Below are positions 1 to 6,571 of a stretch of DNA of 11,072 nt, one piece after another (position 1 is the first letter of the stretch; each line of letters starts with the position of its first letter). The stretch comes from Candidatus Levyibacteriota bacterium. GTDB lineage: Bacteria > Patescibacteriota > Microgenomatia > Levybacterales > UBA12049. Under the pieces are notes generated by a model. That model searched no databases and was not told the DNA's origin. It saw only the letters and a program-made list of their open reading frames with translations. Location: assembly GCA_903872785.1 (NCBI GenBank), contig CAIQLZ010000083.1:1-11072 (forward strand). Reading direction: 5' to 3'. The translations under genes were made by a program, and so were the position numbers.

Positions 1-584
1 CCGTTCCTGTCAAAAATTTTTGTTGTTAGCGGAGCCTGTTGAGAGGTCAATTGTCTTGGATTAGGTAATTCTTGCAGGAAAACAATAAAAACAAGCGGGA
101 TAAAAATAAAAATAAGAGAAAAAATTGTTCCTATTAAAAAATATTTTATCTTAATTCCTGCAGGAAGAGGGAAAACTTTAATTGTTTTAACCTTTTTCTT
201 CCTTTTTGGAAGATTAATTTTTGGCATTTTTAAAGATTTGGGAAAAAGACGCACAGTTGGAAATTTGATAATAGAGAGTATTTTAGGAAGAGTAAAAATT
301 TTAAATATTCTTATTCCTTTTTTTATTTTTTGGAAGTTATACTTAAGTATTTTTGAAAAATAAAAAACGCGATGCACTGCCCATGAAATAGCCTTAGAAG
401 GAATTTTAAAAATAAATCGATTTATTTCCGGAAAATTATTTTTAAGCAATATTAAAAATTTAGGAATTTGATGAATAATCCAAATAATAATTATAAAAGG
501 GATTTTGAGAACAAATAGAGTAATGTCTCCGACAAAAATTAAAAACAGTAAGATATAATATAAGAGTTGTTTTATTATTTTCAT
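1..584 (-). CDS. Class A penicillin-binding protein, N-terminal part (cut by window edge)
   Basis: Reading the minus strand from ATG at 584 gives 194 codons that stay open to the window edge. The last residues, LPNPRQLTSQQAPLTTKIF and then DRN, match the neighbouring PBP at the same place (LPLPTKLNNSGAPQSTQIF, DRN). This is the stretch between the membrane anchor and the GT51 glycosyltransferase domain, so a second bifunctional peptidoglycan synthase is likely. The GT51 and transpeptidase domains lie outside the window. The N-terminus is unusual: hydrophobic segments at about residues 7-40, then roughly 100 Lys/Pro-rich residues, then a clear membrane segment at about 148-170. Most PBP1A proteins have only a short cytoplasmic tail. 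The start is fixed because no other start codon lies between 584 and the in-frame stop at 621-623; a weak AGGA lies 3 nt upstream. It follows the other PBP gene by 58 bp on the same strand. Confidence 0.8.
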   Translation of the reverse strand, partial: MKIIKQLLYYILLFLIFVGDITLFVLKIPFIIIIWIIHQIPKFLILLKNNFPEINRFIFKIPSKAISWAVHRVFYFSKILKYNFQKIKKGIRIFKIFTLPKILSIIKFPTVRLFPKSLKMPKINLPKRKKKVKTIKVFPLPAGIKIKYFLIGTIFSLIFIFIPLVFIVFLQELPNPRQLTSQQAPLTTKIFDRN

Positions 585-603
585 GTATCCTATAGGGATA
601 GTG

Positions 604-609
604 ATTATA
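604..609 (-). promoter_or_regulatory. -10 box upstream of the partial PBP gene
   Basis: A perfect TATAAT reads on the minus strand 19 nt before the ATG at 584. The only -35 at 17 nt is TTCCAA (627-632), a poor match. It would give a leader of about 12 nt containing AGGA. The gene could also be read from the upstream PBP promoter. Confidence 0.4.
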
Positions 610-642
610 CTATAGGAGATTTAGATTTGGAAGAGGCAAATT

Positions 643-2832
643 TTATAGGTTAATTGGTGTGGGAGAGGGATGGGGGCAGGTTATACAATAAATTTGATTT
701 GTTGCGTCAGTTATTACGACTTCCGGTTTTTGCTCAACATTGTCAGTTTGTCCGGGCTTGGCTAAATCATTTGTGGATTTATCGATAGAAACTATTTGAG
801 TTGAATTGTCGATTCGGTTTGGCTCGGTGCCTTTAATGAAGTATTCAAATCTGGTTTCACATCGATTCGGTGTTCCATCCGGAGGAGGAATAAGTCCCGA
901 AAGAGAGCAAATTTTCTTCTGAATTACACCTGGAGGACGAGAAATTGGGTGAGGCATCCTATCTTTTAGGAGATAGGTCATAATGTCGTGCCAAATCGGC
1001 GCTGCTCCGGTAATTCCTGAAGCAATATTATTCATTGGAGTATTGTCATTGTTTCCTACCCAAGCTGCAACTACAAAATCCGGAGTATAACCAATTGTCC
1101 AGTTATCTCTGAAGTCATTGGTAGTTCCTGTTTTAGCAGAAACTGTTTGTTTTGGTATTAATAGTGATGAATTAGGACCAAACTCTAAAAGTCTGGCATT
1201 ATTGTCAGCAAGAATATCGGAAATTATAAAAGAAACTCCTTCTGGTAGAATTTTCTTTCCAAAAATTGGTGAGGGAGGAGGGCTGTAGCTATCAAGAGTT
1301 TTGCCATGATTATCAACGATTTTAAGGATTGGATGAAGATTGATTTTGTATCCTCCATTGGCAAAAACTCCATAGGCTTCAGTCATTTCCAGCATAGTTA
1401 CTTCCCCTCCTCCTAAAGTCAAGGATAAACCATATTTTTCAGGCTCTGTGAAGGTGGTTATGCCCATTGCCGATGCAGTTGCGATCATGGATAAAACTCC
1501 GTTTAGCTTAAGCATTTTTACTGCAGGAATATTTATAGAATTGCCCAGAGCATAACGCATTTGCAGTATTCCGTGCCAATTTCCGTCGTAATTAACCGGA
1601 CAATATTGTTTGCCGCCTTGAGCAGGAAAACAAATAGGTACGTCTGCGAAAGGTGTTGCGCCGGTATATCCTTTTATCAATCCTACTGCATAATTAATCG
1701 GTTTTATGGAAGATCCGGGTTGCCTTAGGGCAAGTGTAACATTTACATTCCCATCAATTTTTTCGTTAAAATAATCTTTGCTTCCAACCATGGCTAAAAT
1801 TTCTCCAGTTGCAGGATTTGTGACAAGGGCGGATCCATTGGTGGCATGATATCCTATAAGTTTATCAACATTTTCTGTTACAGCGTTTTGGGCTTCTTCT
1901 TGAATTTTAGAGTCTAAGCTTGTTGTTACAGATAAACCTCCTTCTTCAACCATTTTTTCTCCGTACTTTTTAATTAGAAGATCTTTTACATATAGCACAA
2001 AATGCGGCGCAAAAATGTTGTTTGAAAAAGCCTGAAATTTCAAAGGTTCTTTTATGCTATTGTCCCTTTGTTTTTTGGAGATATAGCTTTGTTCATACAT
2101 TTTATTAAGAATTAGTTCTTGTCTTTTTTTGGCAAATTCCGGATGAGAGCCAAACGGAGAATTGGCAGTTGGAGATTCCGGAAGTCCTGCAAGTAAAGCA
2201 GCTTGAGCAAGAGTTAAATCCTTAGCCTTTTTACCAAAAAAAGTTTGGGACGCAGCTTCTATCCCGTAAACAGTTCCTCCGTAAGGGATTTGATTTAAAT
2301 ACATTTCCAAAATTTTATTTTTTGAATAAATTGTTTCTGTTGCAAACGCTAAAATTACTTCTTTAATTTTTCTGGTAATTGTTCTTTCAGGGGTAAGCAA
2401 ACTATTTTTTACAAGTTGCTGGGTAATGGTTGATCCTCCTTGGAGTTGTTCTTTGTGAGTAATATTGGCGATAAGGGATCTAAAAATGCCTCTAAAATCT
2501 ATTGCTCCGTGTTTATAAAAATCTTTATCTTCAATGGCAATTGTTGCTTCCTGCATATATTTGGGAATTTCAGAAAGAGGCAAAAAATTCTGATTTTTTG
2601 CAGCATAAATAGCATAGATCAGCTTTTGATTCCGGTCAAAAATTTGAGTAGATTGTGGTGCACCTGAGTTGTTTAATTTTGTAGGCAAAGGAAGATCTTT
2701 AAGTATAATAAAATAGGTTGTGAGAGCAAATCCTATTATAAAAAGAATAAGCAGCAAGAGACATGTACGTTTCTTCTTCAATTTTTTCCGCCAGCTAACC
2801 AATTTTACATTAGAAATATTTAAAAGTTTCAT
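643..2832 (-). CDS. Bifunctional class A penicillin-binding protein (PBP1A-like: GT51 + transpeptidase)
   Basis: This enzyme polymerises lipid II into glycan strands and cross-links the stem peptides at the outer face of the membrane. Numbered from ATG 2832 (729 aa), it has a basic tail, a membrane anchor at about 23-44, and a GT51 domain with EDKDFYKHG (first Glu about 101), GGSTITQQ (132-139), RKIKE and ILEMYLN. The transpeptidase has all three motifs: SSIK with Ser374, SIN (432-434) and KTGT (567-570), so both activities look intact. Typical PBP1A cysteines follow (CSLSGLIPPPD, then CETRFEY), then a Pro/Thr-rich tail ending near CITCPHPSPTP. An in-frame ATG at 2859 exists, but 2832 is preferred because a promoter -10 lies between them and would leave 2832 as the first transcribed base. 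It is divergent from CvpA-CAP by only 28 bp. Confidence 0.95.
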   Translation of the reverse strand: MKLLNISNVKLVSWRKKLKKKRTCLLLLILFIIGFALTTYFIILKDLPLPTKLNNSGAPQSTQIFDRNQKLIYAIYAAKNQNFLPLSEIPKYMQEATIAIEDKDFYKHGAIDFRGIFRSLIANITHKEQLQGGSTITQQLVKNSLLTPERTITRKIKEVILAFATETIYSKNKILEMYLNQIPYGGTVYGIEAASQTFFGKKAKDLTLAQAALLAGLPESPTANSPFGSHPEFAKKRQELILNKMYEQSYISKKQRDNSIKEPLKFQAFSNNIFAPHFVLYVKDLLIKKYGEKMVEEGGLSVTTSLDSKIQEEAQNAVTENVDKLIGYHATNGSALVTNPATGEILAMVGSKDYFNEKIDGNVNVTLALRQPGSSIKPINYAVGLIKGYTGATPFADVPICFPAQGGKQYCPVNYDGNWHGILQMRYALGNSINIPAVKMLKLNGVLSMIATASAMGITTFTEPEKYGLSLTLGGGEVTMLEMTEAYGVFANGGYKINLHPILKIVDNHGKTLDSYSPPPSPIFGKKILPEGVSFIISDILADNNARLLEFGPNSSLLIPKQTVSAKTGTTNDFRDNWTIGYTPDFVVAAWVGNNDNTPMNNIASGITGAAPIWHDIMTYLLKDRMPHPISRPPGVIQKKICSLSGLIPPPDGTPNRCETRFEYFIKGTEPNRIDNSTQIVSIDKSTNDLAKPGQTDNVEQKPEVVITDATNQIYCITCPHPSPTPINL

Positions 2833-2837
2833 TCTTG

Positions 2838-2856
2838 TATAATAACATGATGGGAG
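2838..2856 (+). promoter_or_regulatory. -10 box and weak SD of the CvpA-CAP gene
   Basis: TATAAT (2838-2843) preceded by TG lies 17 nt before ATG 2861. GGGAG (2852-2856) is a weak ribosome binding site 4 nt before the ATG. No good -35 is seen. The -10 occupies the same bases as the minus-strand -10 of the PBP gene. ATGs at 2847 and 2850 are out of frame. Confidence 0.5.
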
Positions 2857-2867
2857 CATTATGTTAA
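2839..2867 (-). promoter_or_regulatory. Promoter of the PBP gene, leaderless, overlapping the CvpA-CAP start
   Basis: On the minus strand TTAACA (2867-2862), a 17-nt spacer and TATTAT (2844-2839) preceded by TGT form an extended -10 promoter. Six nt separate the -10 from ATG 2832, so transcription should start at the A of the start codon. The -35 box lies inside the first codons of the plus-strand CvpA-CAP gene. Confidence 0.6.
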
Positions 2868-3820
2868 GTCTTAACTGGATTGATTATTTAATATTGGCTG
2901 TGTTCGTTTTTTATGCCTATGGAAGTTATTCCAGCGGATTTATCAGCGCGATTTTAGATCTGGGCAATTTCATAGTTTCCTTTTTAATTGGTCTTAGATT
3001 TTATGGATTAATCGCCGGAATTTTAATGCAGAAATTTTCTCTGCCTCAGGGTTTTTCAAATGCAATTGGATTCTTTATTGCCACTTTTATTACAGAAATT
3101 ATTATTGGACTAATCATCCGGAGATTTCTTTCTTTTGATCCGCCAATTCTTAAGACTCTTAATAAAATATTTGGAATTTTTCCGGGAATTTTATCAGGAG
3201 CAATCTTGATTTCTTTTGCATTAATTTTAATTGTTGCTTTGCCTACATCAGCTCCAGTCAAACATTCTATTTCATCTTCTAAAATTGGCAATTTTTTACT
3301 GTCTAGCGCACAGAGATGGGAAAAGCAAATAAACAATATTTTCGGCGGCGCAATTAATGAAACTATTAATTTTTTAACTGTTGAATCAAAAAGCAATGAA
3401 ACCATTTTGTTACATTTTAAAACTAAAGATGTTTCCACAGATTTTACTTCCGAACAAGCTATGTTCAACATGGTCAATAAAGAAAGAACTTCGCGAGGAC
3501 TAAAAGAAGTAATTTTTGATGAAGAACTTGCTAATATAGGAAGAAAACACTGTAGGGATATGTTTGAACGGGGTTATTTTTCGCACTATACACCGGAAGG
3601 TTTTTCTCCTTTTGATCGCATTGAAGAAGAAGGTGTTATTTATAATTTTGCCGGAGAAAATTTAGCTATGTCGCCAAATACAGATCTGGCTATGCAGGGA
3701 CTCATGAATAGTCCCGGACACAGGGTCAACATTTTGTCTGCTGATTTTGGAAGACTTGGAGTAGGAATAATAGACGGAGGAATTTATGGGGAAATGTTTT
3801 GTCAAGAATTTACGAATTAA
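2861..3820 (+). CDS. CvpA-family membrane domain fused to a CAP/SCP domain
   Basis: This 319-aa protein joins two families. Residues about 1-165 resemble CvpA (colicin V production family), with four hydrophobic helices at about 5-24, 28-50, 66-88 and 104-127. After a linker, residues about 197-317 form a CAP domain (CAP/SCP/PR-1 superfamily) with the hallmark stretches YFSHYTPEG (His242), FAGENLA (Glu266), SPGHRVNIL (His287) and a closing YGEMFCQEF. These His/Glu residues form the usual CAP cavity. The CAP part most likely faces outward, tethered by the CvpA helices; no function is proven. Context is cell-envelope: it is divergent from a PBP and followed after 26 nt by pgk, whose promoter fills that gap. 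The ATG at 2861 starts right before the first helix. Confidence 0.9.
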   Translation: MLSLNWIDYLILAVFVFYAYGSYSSGFISAILDLGNFIVSFLIGLRFYGLIAGILMQKFSLPQGFSNAIGFFIATFITEIIIGLIIRRFLSFDPPILKTLNKIFGIFPGILSGAILISFALILIVALPTSAPVKHSISSSKIGNFLLSSAQRWEKQINNIFGGAINETINFLTVESKSNETILLHFKTKDVSTDFTSEQAMFNMVNKERTSRGLKEVIFDEELANIGRKHCRDMFERGYFSHYTPEGFSPFDRIEEEGVIYNFAGENLAMSPNTDLAMQGLMNSPGHRVNILSADFGRLGVGIIDGGIYGEMFCQEFTN

Positions 3821-3831
3821 TTGTTCATTCA

Positions 3832-3840
3832 TTGTATAAT
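3832..3840 (+). promoter_or_regulatory. -10 box of pgk giving a leaderless mRNA
   Basis: TTGTATAAT (TATAAT at 3835-3840) lies exactly 6 nt before ATG 3847, so the start site should coincide with the start codon. No convincing -35 is seen at 16-18 nt. No Shine-Dalgarno sequence precedes the ATG. Confidence 0.55.
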
Positions 3841-3846
3841 GACCTT

Positions 3847-4977
3847 ATGCATTCATTAAAAGAGGCGGATTTAAACGGCAAAACGGTTTTTTTAAGAGCA
3901 GATCTTGATGTGGCGCTTGTTAATGGGGAAATTGAGGATGATACGAGGTTGCAATCCGCAATTCCGACGATTGAATATCTTTTAAAACAGAATGCCAGAA
4001 TTATTATTGCAGGACACCTAGGGCGTCCAAGCCCTAAATCTCAAATATCACCTGTTCCCAAAGGGGGAAATCTCAAATCTCAAATAGGAACGAACAAAAA
4101 TGATTTCAGCTTGAGGCCTGCAGCTCGTTGGTTTGCTGATAAATTGAAAATTGAAAATTGTAAGTTTAAAGTTAGAGACCTAAGTGGATTTGAGGGATGG
4201 GAAATTGGACCGGATATTTTTCTCTTGGAGAATTTAAGATTTTATAAAGAAGAAGAAAAAAATGATCCGGAATTTTCTAAAAAACTGGCAAGTCTGGCAG
4301 ATATTTATGTTAATGAAGCATTTGCAAATTCCCACAGAAATCATGCATCGATTGCCGGCGTACCGAAATATCTTCCGCATTTTGCCGGATTTCATTTACA
4401 GCAAGAAATAGAAGTTTTATCAAAAGTTCTGAAAAATCCCGATCGCCCATTTATTGTTATTATCGCTGGGGCAAAATTAGAAACAAAACTCCCTTTGGTT
4501 GAGGCAATGCATCGTATTGCAGACTATGTTTTGGTAGGCGGAAAACTTGCAGAAGATATAAAAACATTGTTTAAAATACAACATGAAAAAATTGAAGGAA
4601 GAAAGTCGGCATTACTTATTGCAGATTTAAAACCAAAGGAAGAAGATATTACCGAAAAGAGCATAGAAAATTTTTTACAGATTGTTGATCTTGCAAAAAC
4701 AATTGTCTGGAATGGTCCTTTGGGAAAAACTTCAAACGACAAAACAAGAATAATAGTTAGCGAAGAGGGGAGCAGGAAATTAGCCGAAGGATTAGTCAAA
4801 AGCAGTGCTTATACGATTGTTGGAGGAGGAGATACGGTTGGATTTTTGGAAAAAGCCTGTCTTTTGGACAGTTTTGCTTGTTTGTCTAGAAACAGATGTT
4901 TTCTTTCAACTGGCGGCGGAGCAATGCTTAGTCTTCTTTCCGGAGAGAAACTTCCTGGGGTAGAAGCTTTAATCTAG
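3847..4977 (+). CDS. pgk: Phosphoglycerate kinase
   Basis: A cytosolic glycolytic enzyme that transfers phosphate from 1,3-bisphosphoglycerate to ADP. Hallmarks in the 376-aa product include FLRADLDVAL (15-24), HLGRP (57-61), LLENLRFY (126-133), NEAFANSHRNHAS (156-168), GAKLETKLP, WNGPLG (288-293), IVGGGDT (324-330) and STGGGA (354-359) before LPGVEAL. The open frame reaches back to 3799, but homology starts at MHSLKEADL, and the -10 box at 3835-3840 would be inside any longer gene, so 3847 is chosen. Two loops are longer than usual: about 18 extra residues after HLGRP, encoded by heptamer repeats, and about 6 extra residues (around ACLSRNRC, 344-351) before STGGGA. All core motifs are intact, so it is probably active. 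The last 50 bp overlap a convergent gene. Confidence 0.95.
   Translation: MHSLKEADLNGKTVFLRADLDVALVNGEIEDDTRLQSAIPTIEYLLKQNARIIIAGHLGRPSPKSQISPVPKGGNLKSQIGTNKNDFSLRPAARWFADKLKIENCKFKVRDLSGFEGWEIGPDIFLLENLRFYKEEEKNDPEFSKKLASLADIYVNEAFANSHRNHASIAGVPKYLPHFAGFHLQQEIEVLSKVLKNPDRPFIVIIAGAKLETKLPLVEAMHRIADYVLVGGKLAEDIKTLFKIQHEKIEGRKSALLIADLKPKEEDITEKSIENFLQIVDLAKTIVWNGPLGKTSNDKTRIIVSEEGSRKLAEGLVKSSAYTIVGGGDTVGFLEKACLLDSFACLSRNRCFLSTGGGAMLSLLSGEKLPGVEALI
4033..4085 (+). repeat. Two CTCAAAT heptamer arrays flanking a small hairpin, inside pgk
   Basis: Array one is CCTAAAT then CTCAAAT (4033-4046). Array two is GGGAAAT, CTCAAAT, CTCAAAT (4065-4085). Between them TTCCC (4055-4059) and GGGAA (4065-4069) can pair. 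The stretch encodes an in-frame extra loop in Pgk. The 15-mer at 4072-4086 recurs exactly in gap at 5691-5705. Confidence 0.8.
4141..4160 (+). repeat. AAATTGA heptamer repeat inside pgk
   Basis: Two full copies and one near-complete copy of AAATTGA (4141-4147, 4148-4154, 4155-4160) in tandem encode part of KLKIENCKF in Pgk. The period is 7, as in the CTCAAAT arrays nearby, so one copy shifts the frame and only certain copy numbers stay in frame. Confidence 0.7.
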
Positions 4978-5431
4978 ATATTTCGGGAGAATGTTCAATT
5001 AATTCTGGCATTACTTCATTCAATATTTTTTGGGACATTTTTCTTTTCCTAGCAGAGCTTTCAATACTTTTTCCTAAATTGATGGTTATCCATTCAACGT
5101 GATCAGGATTAAATATTAGTCTGGAGCGTACAGGAAGAAGTAATCGCTTAACAGATATCTTTGGATTTTCTTTTAATGGTATTTCTACAAATATTGCCTT
5201 ATCTCCTAGAGTTGTCTTAATTCTGTGACCATTCTTGGATATAGAATATACTTCGCTATATTTTGGATAATATCCGAAATTAGAAATATTTTGTCTAAAG
5301 GGTTCACCTATATTTTCAATTTGCTCTGCTCCTGTGAGAAGGGGTTTCGGAGTATCAATAGTTTTGCCTATTTGTTTTTTGAAGATATCCCCCTCAAATC
5401 TAAATTGTGAAGAATCATTAATTTCTGCCAC
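4928..5431 (-). CDS. Hypothetical protein, 167 aa
   Basis: I do not recognise this family. The product is a soluble-looking, charged protein without a signal peptide or membrane helix. It contains a central beta-like stretch (about 70-120, with DKAIFVEIPLKENP and VKRLLLPVRSRL) and a basic helical C-terminal part (KSIESSARKRKMSQKILNE). Translation starts at GTG 5431, supported by a perfect extended -10 (TGTTATAAT) exactly 6 nt upstream, the same arrangement as pgk and the PBP gene. Its 3' end runs 50 bp into the convergent pgk gene. It is divergent from GAPDH by 62 bp. The promoter and full-length open frame argue for a real gene; the function is unknown. Confidence 0.7.
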   Translation of the reverse strand: MAEINDSSQFRFEGDIFKKQIGKTIDTPKPLLTGAEQIENIGEPFRQNISNFGYYPKYSEVYSISKNGHRIKTTLGDKAIFVEIPLKENPKISVKRLLLPVRSRLIFNPDHVEWITINLGKSIESSARKRKMSQKILNEVMPELIEHSPEISRLKLLPQEVSLRKED

Positions 5432-5437
5432 TTTTTA

Positions 5438-5446
5438 ATTATAACA
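5438..5446 (-). promoter_or_regulatory. Extended -10 of the hypothetical gene, leaderless GTG
   Basis: TGTTATAAT on the minus strand (TATAAT at 5443-5438) is followed by 6 nt and then GTG 5431. A second TATAAT sits at 5453-5448, with TTTTCA at 17 nt upstream as a weak -35. No good -35 serves the proximal box. Confidence 0.5.
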
Positions 5447-5457
5447 AATTATACGAC

Positions 5458-5486
5458 TTGATGGATTTTTTGAAAACCTTTATACT
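5458..5486 (+). promoter_or_regulatory. Promoter of gap, leaderless
   Basis: TTGATG (5458-5463), a 17-nt spacer and TATACT (5481-5486) lie 7 nt before ATG 5494. The TTG at 5458 is in frame with gap and can be mistaken for its start, but it is the -35 element. Confidence 0.6.
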
Positions 5487-5493
5487 AAATTAT

Positions 5494-6534
5494 ATGATAC
5501 GTGTTGTAATTAACGGATACGGAAGAATTGGTAGGGTAGCGCACCGGGTAATTTTACAGAAATATTCTCAAGAAATCGAAGTGGTTGCAATTAACGCAGG
5601 TTCTTCAACAGATATCAAGGGATGGATGTATCTATTACAGTATGATACTACGTATGGCCCATTAATAAACCATAATCTTAAATCTCAAAACTCAAATCTC
5701 AAATATGAAGGGCAAATCGGTTCTTTAATAATAGATGACAAAGAAATTTTAGTTTTTTCGCAAAAAGAGCCAAGTTTACTGCCTTGGAAAGATTTAAATA
5801 TAGATGTTGTTATTGAGTCAACCGGTCATTTTTTGACACAGGAAAAATTACAAGCTCACCTAACAGCCGGAGCCAAAAAAGTAGTTTTATCGGCGCCTGC
5901 AAAAGGAGGGGAAATTGCTACGTATGTTTTATCAGTTAATAATCAAAATTATAAGGGCGAAAGTTTGATAAATAACGCCTCCTGTACAACCAATTGTGTG
6001 ACTCCTGTTGCCAAAATTATGGTTGACAATTTTGGAGTAGAGAAGGCCATGATGACTACAATTCACGGATACACATCCGATCAAAGACTTCAAGATGGGG
6101 GGCACAAAGATTATCGGAGGGCACGGGCAGCAAGTCAAAATATAGTTCCTACTTCAACCGGTGCAACCATCGCAACAGGGGAAGTAATTCCTGAATTGGT
6201 AGGAATATTTGAAGGCTTGGCAATCAGGGTTCCCGTGGCAGTTGGGTCTTTGTCTGATTTCACTTTTTTGTTAAAAAGATCAACAACAAAAGAAGAAATC
6301 CGGGAGATATTTAAAAGAGAGGCGCAAAACTCTATATATAATGGCATATTGGAAGTGACCGAAGATCCGCTTGTTTCAAGTGACATTATTGGAAATTCTC
6401 ATTCTGCAATTGTTGACTTATCTCTAATTCAAGTAGTCGGCGGGAATATGGTTAAGATAATTGCTTGGTATGACAATGAAATAGGTTATGCAAATAGACT
6501 GGTTGAAGAAGTAATTTTAGTTGGTAAAAATTAA
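5494..6534 (+). CDS. gap: Glyceraldehyde-3-phosphate dehydrogenase
   Basis: This enzyme oxidises glyceraldehyde 3-phosphate to 1,3-bisphosphoglycerate with NAD(P), the step next to Pgk in glycolysis. The 346-aa product opens with the Rossmann motif VVINGYGRIGR, has the active-site SCTTNC (Cys164 from the 5494 start) and catalytic His191 in TTIHGYT, then RRARAASQNIVPTSTGA, and ends with WYDNEIGYANRL. Upstream in-frame TTG 5458 and ATG 5461 are rejected because homology begins at MIRVVINGYG and a promoter occupies 5458-5486. After strand beta-2 the sequence reads AINAGSS where NAD enzymes have Asp; this resembles the NADP-preferring GapB type. About 10 extra residues around NLKSQNSNLK (61-70) are encoded by a heptamer repeat. 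Pgk is nearby but separated by an antisense gene, so they are not one operon. Confidence 0.96.
   Translation: MIRVVINGYGRIGRVAHRVILQKYSQEIEVVAINAGSSTDIKGWMYLLQYDTTYGPLINHNLKSQNSNLKYEGQIGSLIIDDKEILVFSQKEPSLLPWKDLNIDVVIESTGHFLTQEKLQAHLTAGAKKVVLSAPAKGGEIATYVLSVNNQNYKGESLINNASCTTNCVTPVAKIMVDNFGVEKAMMTTIHGYTSDQRLQDGGHKDYRRARAASQNIVPTSTGATIATGEVIPELVGIFEGLAIRVPVAVGSLSDFTFLLKRSTTKEEIREIFKREAQNSIYNGILEVTEDPLVSSDIIGNSHSAIVDLSLIQVVGGNMVKIIAWYDNEIGYANRLVEEVILVGKN
5677..5704 (+). repeat. Four tandem heptamers (CTCAAAT type) inside gap
   Basis: CTTAAAT, CTCAAAA, CTCAAAT and CTCAAAT follow one another without gaps. They encode LKSQNSNLK, an insertion relative to ordinary GAPDH between the DTTYG and SLIIDDK regions. 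The same heptamer occurs in pgk at 4033-4085. Confidence 0.8.
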
Positions 6535-6560
6535 CTTCCTATTTGTTCTCAATTTACAAT
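6531..6560 (+). promoter_or_regulatory. Possible weak promoter of the kinase gene
   Basis: TTAACT (6531-6536), an 18-nt spacer and TACAAT (6555-6560) lie 11 nt before ATG 6572. The region is AT-rich, so a chance match is possible, and co-transcription with gap across 37 nt is an alternative. Confidence 0.3.
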
Positions 6561-6571
6561 TAATTTTAATT

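Noticed and set aside
3799..3846. Pgk starting inside the CvpA-CAP gene
   Set aside because: The -10 box at 3835-3840 would be within the gene, and homology begins at 3847.
5458..5493. TTG 5458 or ATG 5461 as the gap start
   Set aside because: The bases form a -35/-10 promoter and the extra residues precede the conserved GAPDH N-terminus.
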